Positions 30,565-32,074 of a DNA stretch of 32,074 bases are shown one piece after another. The DNA is taken from NCBI GenBank assembly GCA_900555335.1, contig USKU01000004.1, positions 1 through 32,074 on the forward strand, read 5' to 3'. Each line of letters starts with the position of its first letter. Within the stretch, counting starts at the first letter, position 1. This DNA comes from an uncultured Atopobium sp. GTDB taxonomy: Bacteria > Actinomycetota > Coriobacteriia > Coriobacteriales > Atopobiaceae. The translations under genes were made by a program, and so were the position numbers. A model generated the notes under the pieces. It did not search any database. It saw only the letters and a program-made list of their open reading frames with translations, and had not been told where the DNA came from.

Positions 30565-32074
30565 GTGGCAGATAACAAGCTGAGCGTAAGGCGTGTTGAG
30601 GGAGTTGTCGACGGGACCGTTGCTGCAACTCTGTCTCAGTTGCTACGACTGACCAGCGATGCAGTCATCGTATTTAATATGGAGGGCATGGTTCTTCTCG
30701 CCAATGAGGAGGCCGAGAGCCTATTTGCTAAGGTAGACGGCACCATTGCTGGCCTGGACGTTCGCTTTTTGTTTACGCCGGCAAATCAAGAAAACTTGCA
30801 GAAGCCGTTTTCTGTAGAGTCGCTGCCATTTGCGATTGATGGCTCTACGTCTACGGTGGCTGCTCCTGCGCAAGACGGCACGTCGCAGGTGCTAAGCGTG
30901 CGTGCAGATTATGTTGGCGCGCCTACGCAGGCCATTGTTTTGACAGCATCTAAGCTTCGTGACTTGGCTAGTCCAATGCACGATGATGAGCGAATGGTGT
31001 TGGACCTTCGGCGAGCCAATAAGAGGCTCTCAGGAGCGCTTCAGATTGTTTTGGACACGCTTGACTCGGAAGATATGGGTCAGCTTATTGAGCGCGTGTT
31101 AGAAGAGCTCTCAGAGACTGTCGAGGCTGACGGTGCTCTCATTTATCTTGCTGAGCAAGACGGGTATCACCTTCATGGCGCAACGGAGTCTCTGAAGAGC
31201 GCGTCATTGAACAGAATTCCTCGCTACTTTGCATTTAACAGCTCACTGGAGCGTTTGACGTTTTATTCTGAGCATGCGCTTCGCTTGCATACCATGCCTT
31301 TGAACTCTGGCGCGCTCAAGCAGGGAAGAGTTAAAAAGCGCAACCTGGTCAACGAGGAAACACGCGAGGTTATAACCGTAGATGCAAGTCATCTGCCTCC
31401 GTTTACCAGCTTTCTTGTGGTGCCCGTGTGGTTTGGTGGCCACATTGTTGCCTTGATTGAAGTTGGTTGGGAGCGCAAACGTGCGCTTTTGGTTGAAGAC
31501 GCATGGCTTCTGGACTCCATTGCAAATTACCTCTCAGTACAGCTTGTAGGCGCGTTGTCGGCCATGAGAACGCAGCGTAGAGACACGCTTCGCGAGGCAT
31601 TAGCTCGCGTGCGCCAAGGATTGCTTCATAGCGCTGCAGAGGGCGAGAAGATCTCTGGCGAGCGTTTACAGCAGGTTATGAGGTCGGTGGGCACCGATCT
31701 GTATGCACAGGTTTTCTCGGTAGATTGCTGTGAGGTCACAGGCAACATTACGCTCCATGCGCTTGGCGCTGAGCAAGCGTTTGGCGACGCTCAGGACGGT
31801 GTGCAAGACAGCGCGCAGGCCGCAACGGAGGCCGGTGGCGCACAGGCTGCGGCGGAGGCCGGTGGCGCGCAGGATGTCGGCAACCAGATTGCGCTTCCAT
31901 CGACGGTTGAGGGACTCAAGACAGGAGAGGGCGAGGCGTCAGTCAAAGAGGTTGAGCTTGAATCTGAGCTAAGTCGTGCGCTTGCTGCACAAGGTTTGCC
32001 CTGCAAGGGAGCTGTGCTTTTCTTGGGCAAGTTTGCTGGCGAGCAGCATACCTGGCTTTTCTTGCGAGAAGAAA
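30565..32074 (+). CDS. PAS/GAF-like sensor protein, 3' end beyond window
   Basis: An uninterrupted frame starts at GTG 30565 (AAGGAG five bases upstream) and runs off the window after about 503 codons. Residues about 22-70 look like a PAS domain (S-D-A-V-I-V-F-N-M-E-G followed by L-L-A-N-E-E-A-E-S-L-F). Residues about 165-330 look like a GAF domain, ending F-L-V-V-P-V-W-F-G-G and I-A-L-I-E-V-G-W. A charged helix (about 333-365) then leads to a second GAF-like region interrupted by an Ala/Gly/Glu-rich insert. There is no TM segment or signal, so it is a cytoplasmic sensor. The output domain (histidine kinase, GGDEF, phosphatase or other) lies outside the window, so I leave it unnamed. Confidence 0.8.
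   Translation, partial: MADNKLSVRRVEGVVDGTVAATLSQLLRLTSDAVIVFNMEGMVLLANEEAESLFAKVDGTIAGLDVRFLFTPANQENLQKPFSVESLPFAIDGSTSTVAAPAQDGTSQVLSVRADYVGAPTQAIVLTASKLRDLASPMHDDERMVLDLRRANKRLSGALQIVLDTLDSEDMGQLIERVLEELSETVEADGALIYLAEQDGYHLHGATESLKSASLNRIPRYFAFNSSLERLTFYSEHALRLHTMPLNSGALKQGRVKKRNLVNEETREVITVDASHLPPFTSFLVVPVWFGGHIVALIEVGWERKRALLVEDAWLLDSIANYLSVQLVGALSAMRTQRRDTLREALARVRQGLLHSAAEGEKISGERLQQVMRSVGTDLYAQVFSVDCCEVTGNITLHALGAEQAFGDAQDGVQDSAQAATEAGGAQAAAEAGGAQDVGNQIALPSTVEGLKTGEGEASVKEVELESELSRALAAQGLPCKGAVLFLGKFAGEQHTWLFLREE
31816..31869 (+). repeat. Two 27-base direct repeats inside the sensor gene
   Basis: Units at 31816-31842 and 31843-31869 encode QAATEAGGA and QAAAEAGGA and differ at a few bases. 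The in-frame repeats make a flexible Ala/Gly/Glu insert that could vary in copy number between strains. Confidence 0.8.

Noticed and set aside
1..32074. CRISPR arrays, insertion sequences, integrases, phage genes, rRNA
   Set aside because: I looked for regularly spaced repeats, transposase-like frames and terminal inverted repeats and saw none. The accessory block carries no mobility gene within this window.

Overview
The window reads as a chromosomal segment of a low-to-mid GC Gram-positive actinobacterium, most likely a coriobacterium of the Atopobium/Lancefieldella/Olsenella group. The basis is the core order uvrC...rapZ-whiA-gap-pgk-tpiA-secG, which is typical of Actinobacteria, combined with moderate GC, twin-arginine lipoprotein signals on the solute-binding proteins and no outer-membrane genes. 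The genus is an inference.

All genes I can support lie on the + strand. Positions 1-5658 hold housekeeping genes: the 3' end of uvrA, a YbaK-type Cys-tRNA(Pro) deacylase, a murJ lipid II flippase with a long acidic N-terminal extension, uvrC, and a small unknown ORF ended by a strong terminator. Positions 5740-7430 are AT-rich. They carry two tandem copies of an unrecognised one-TM membrane protein gene, with the C-terminal stub of a cell-wall-binding-repeat protein between them.

Positions 7787-18286 form what looks like a sialic acid uptake and catabolism locus. It has a family-5 solute-binding lipoprotein, a permease, an unusual permease-ATPase fusion and a second ATPase. These are followed by two CE7-like carbohydrate esterases (one apparently without its nucleophile) and then nanA, a ROK kinase (nanK) and nanE. 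Together they would import sialic acid, possibly de-O-acetylate it, cleave it to ManNAc plus pyruvate, phosphorylate ManNAc and epimerise it to GlcNAc-6-P. The whole block 5433-18286 separates uvrC from rapZ, which are usually close neighbours in Actinobacteria.

Positions 18333-23815 return to core genes: rapZ, whiA (with no yvcK between them), gap, pgk, tpiA and secG, with terminator-like hairpins between gap/pgk, tpiA/secG and after secG. Positions 24240-30278 hold a second, separate peptide-type ABC transporter (two permeases, a double-ATPase fusion and a binding lipoprotein). A tRNA-Leu(GAG) with a UUCG-loop terminator follows. The window ends inside a long PAS/GAF-like sensor gene that runs off the edge.
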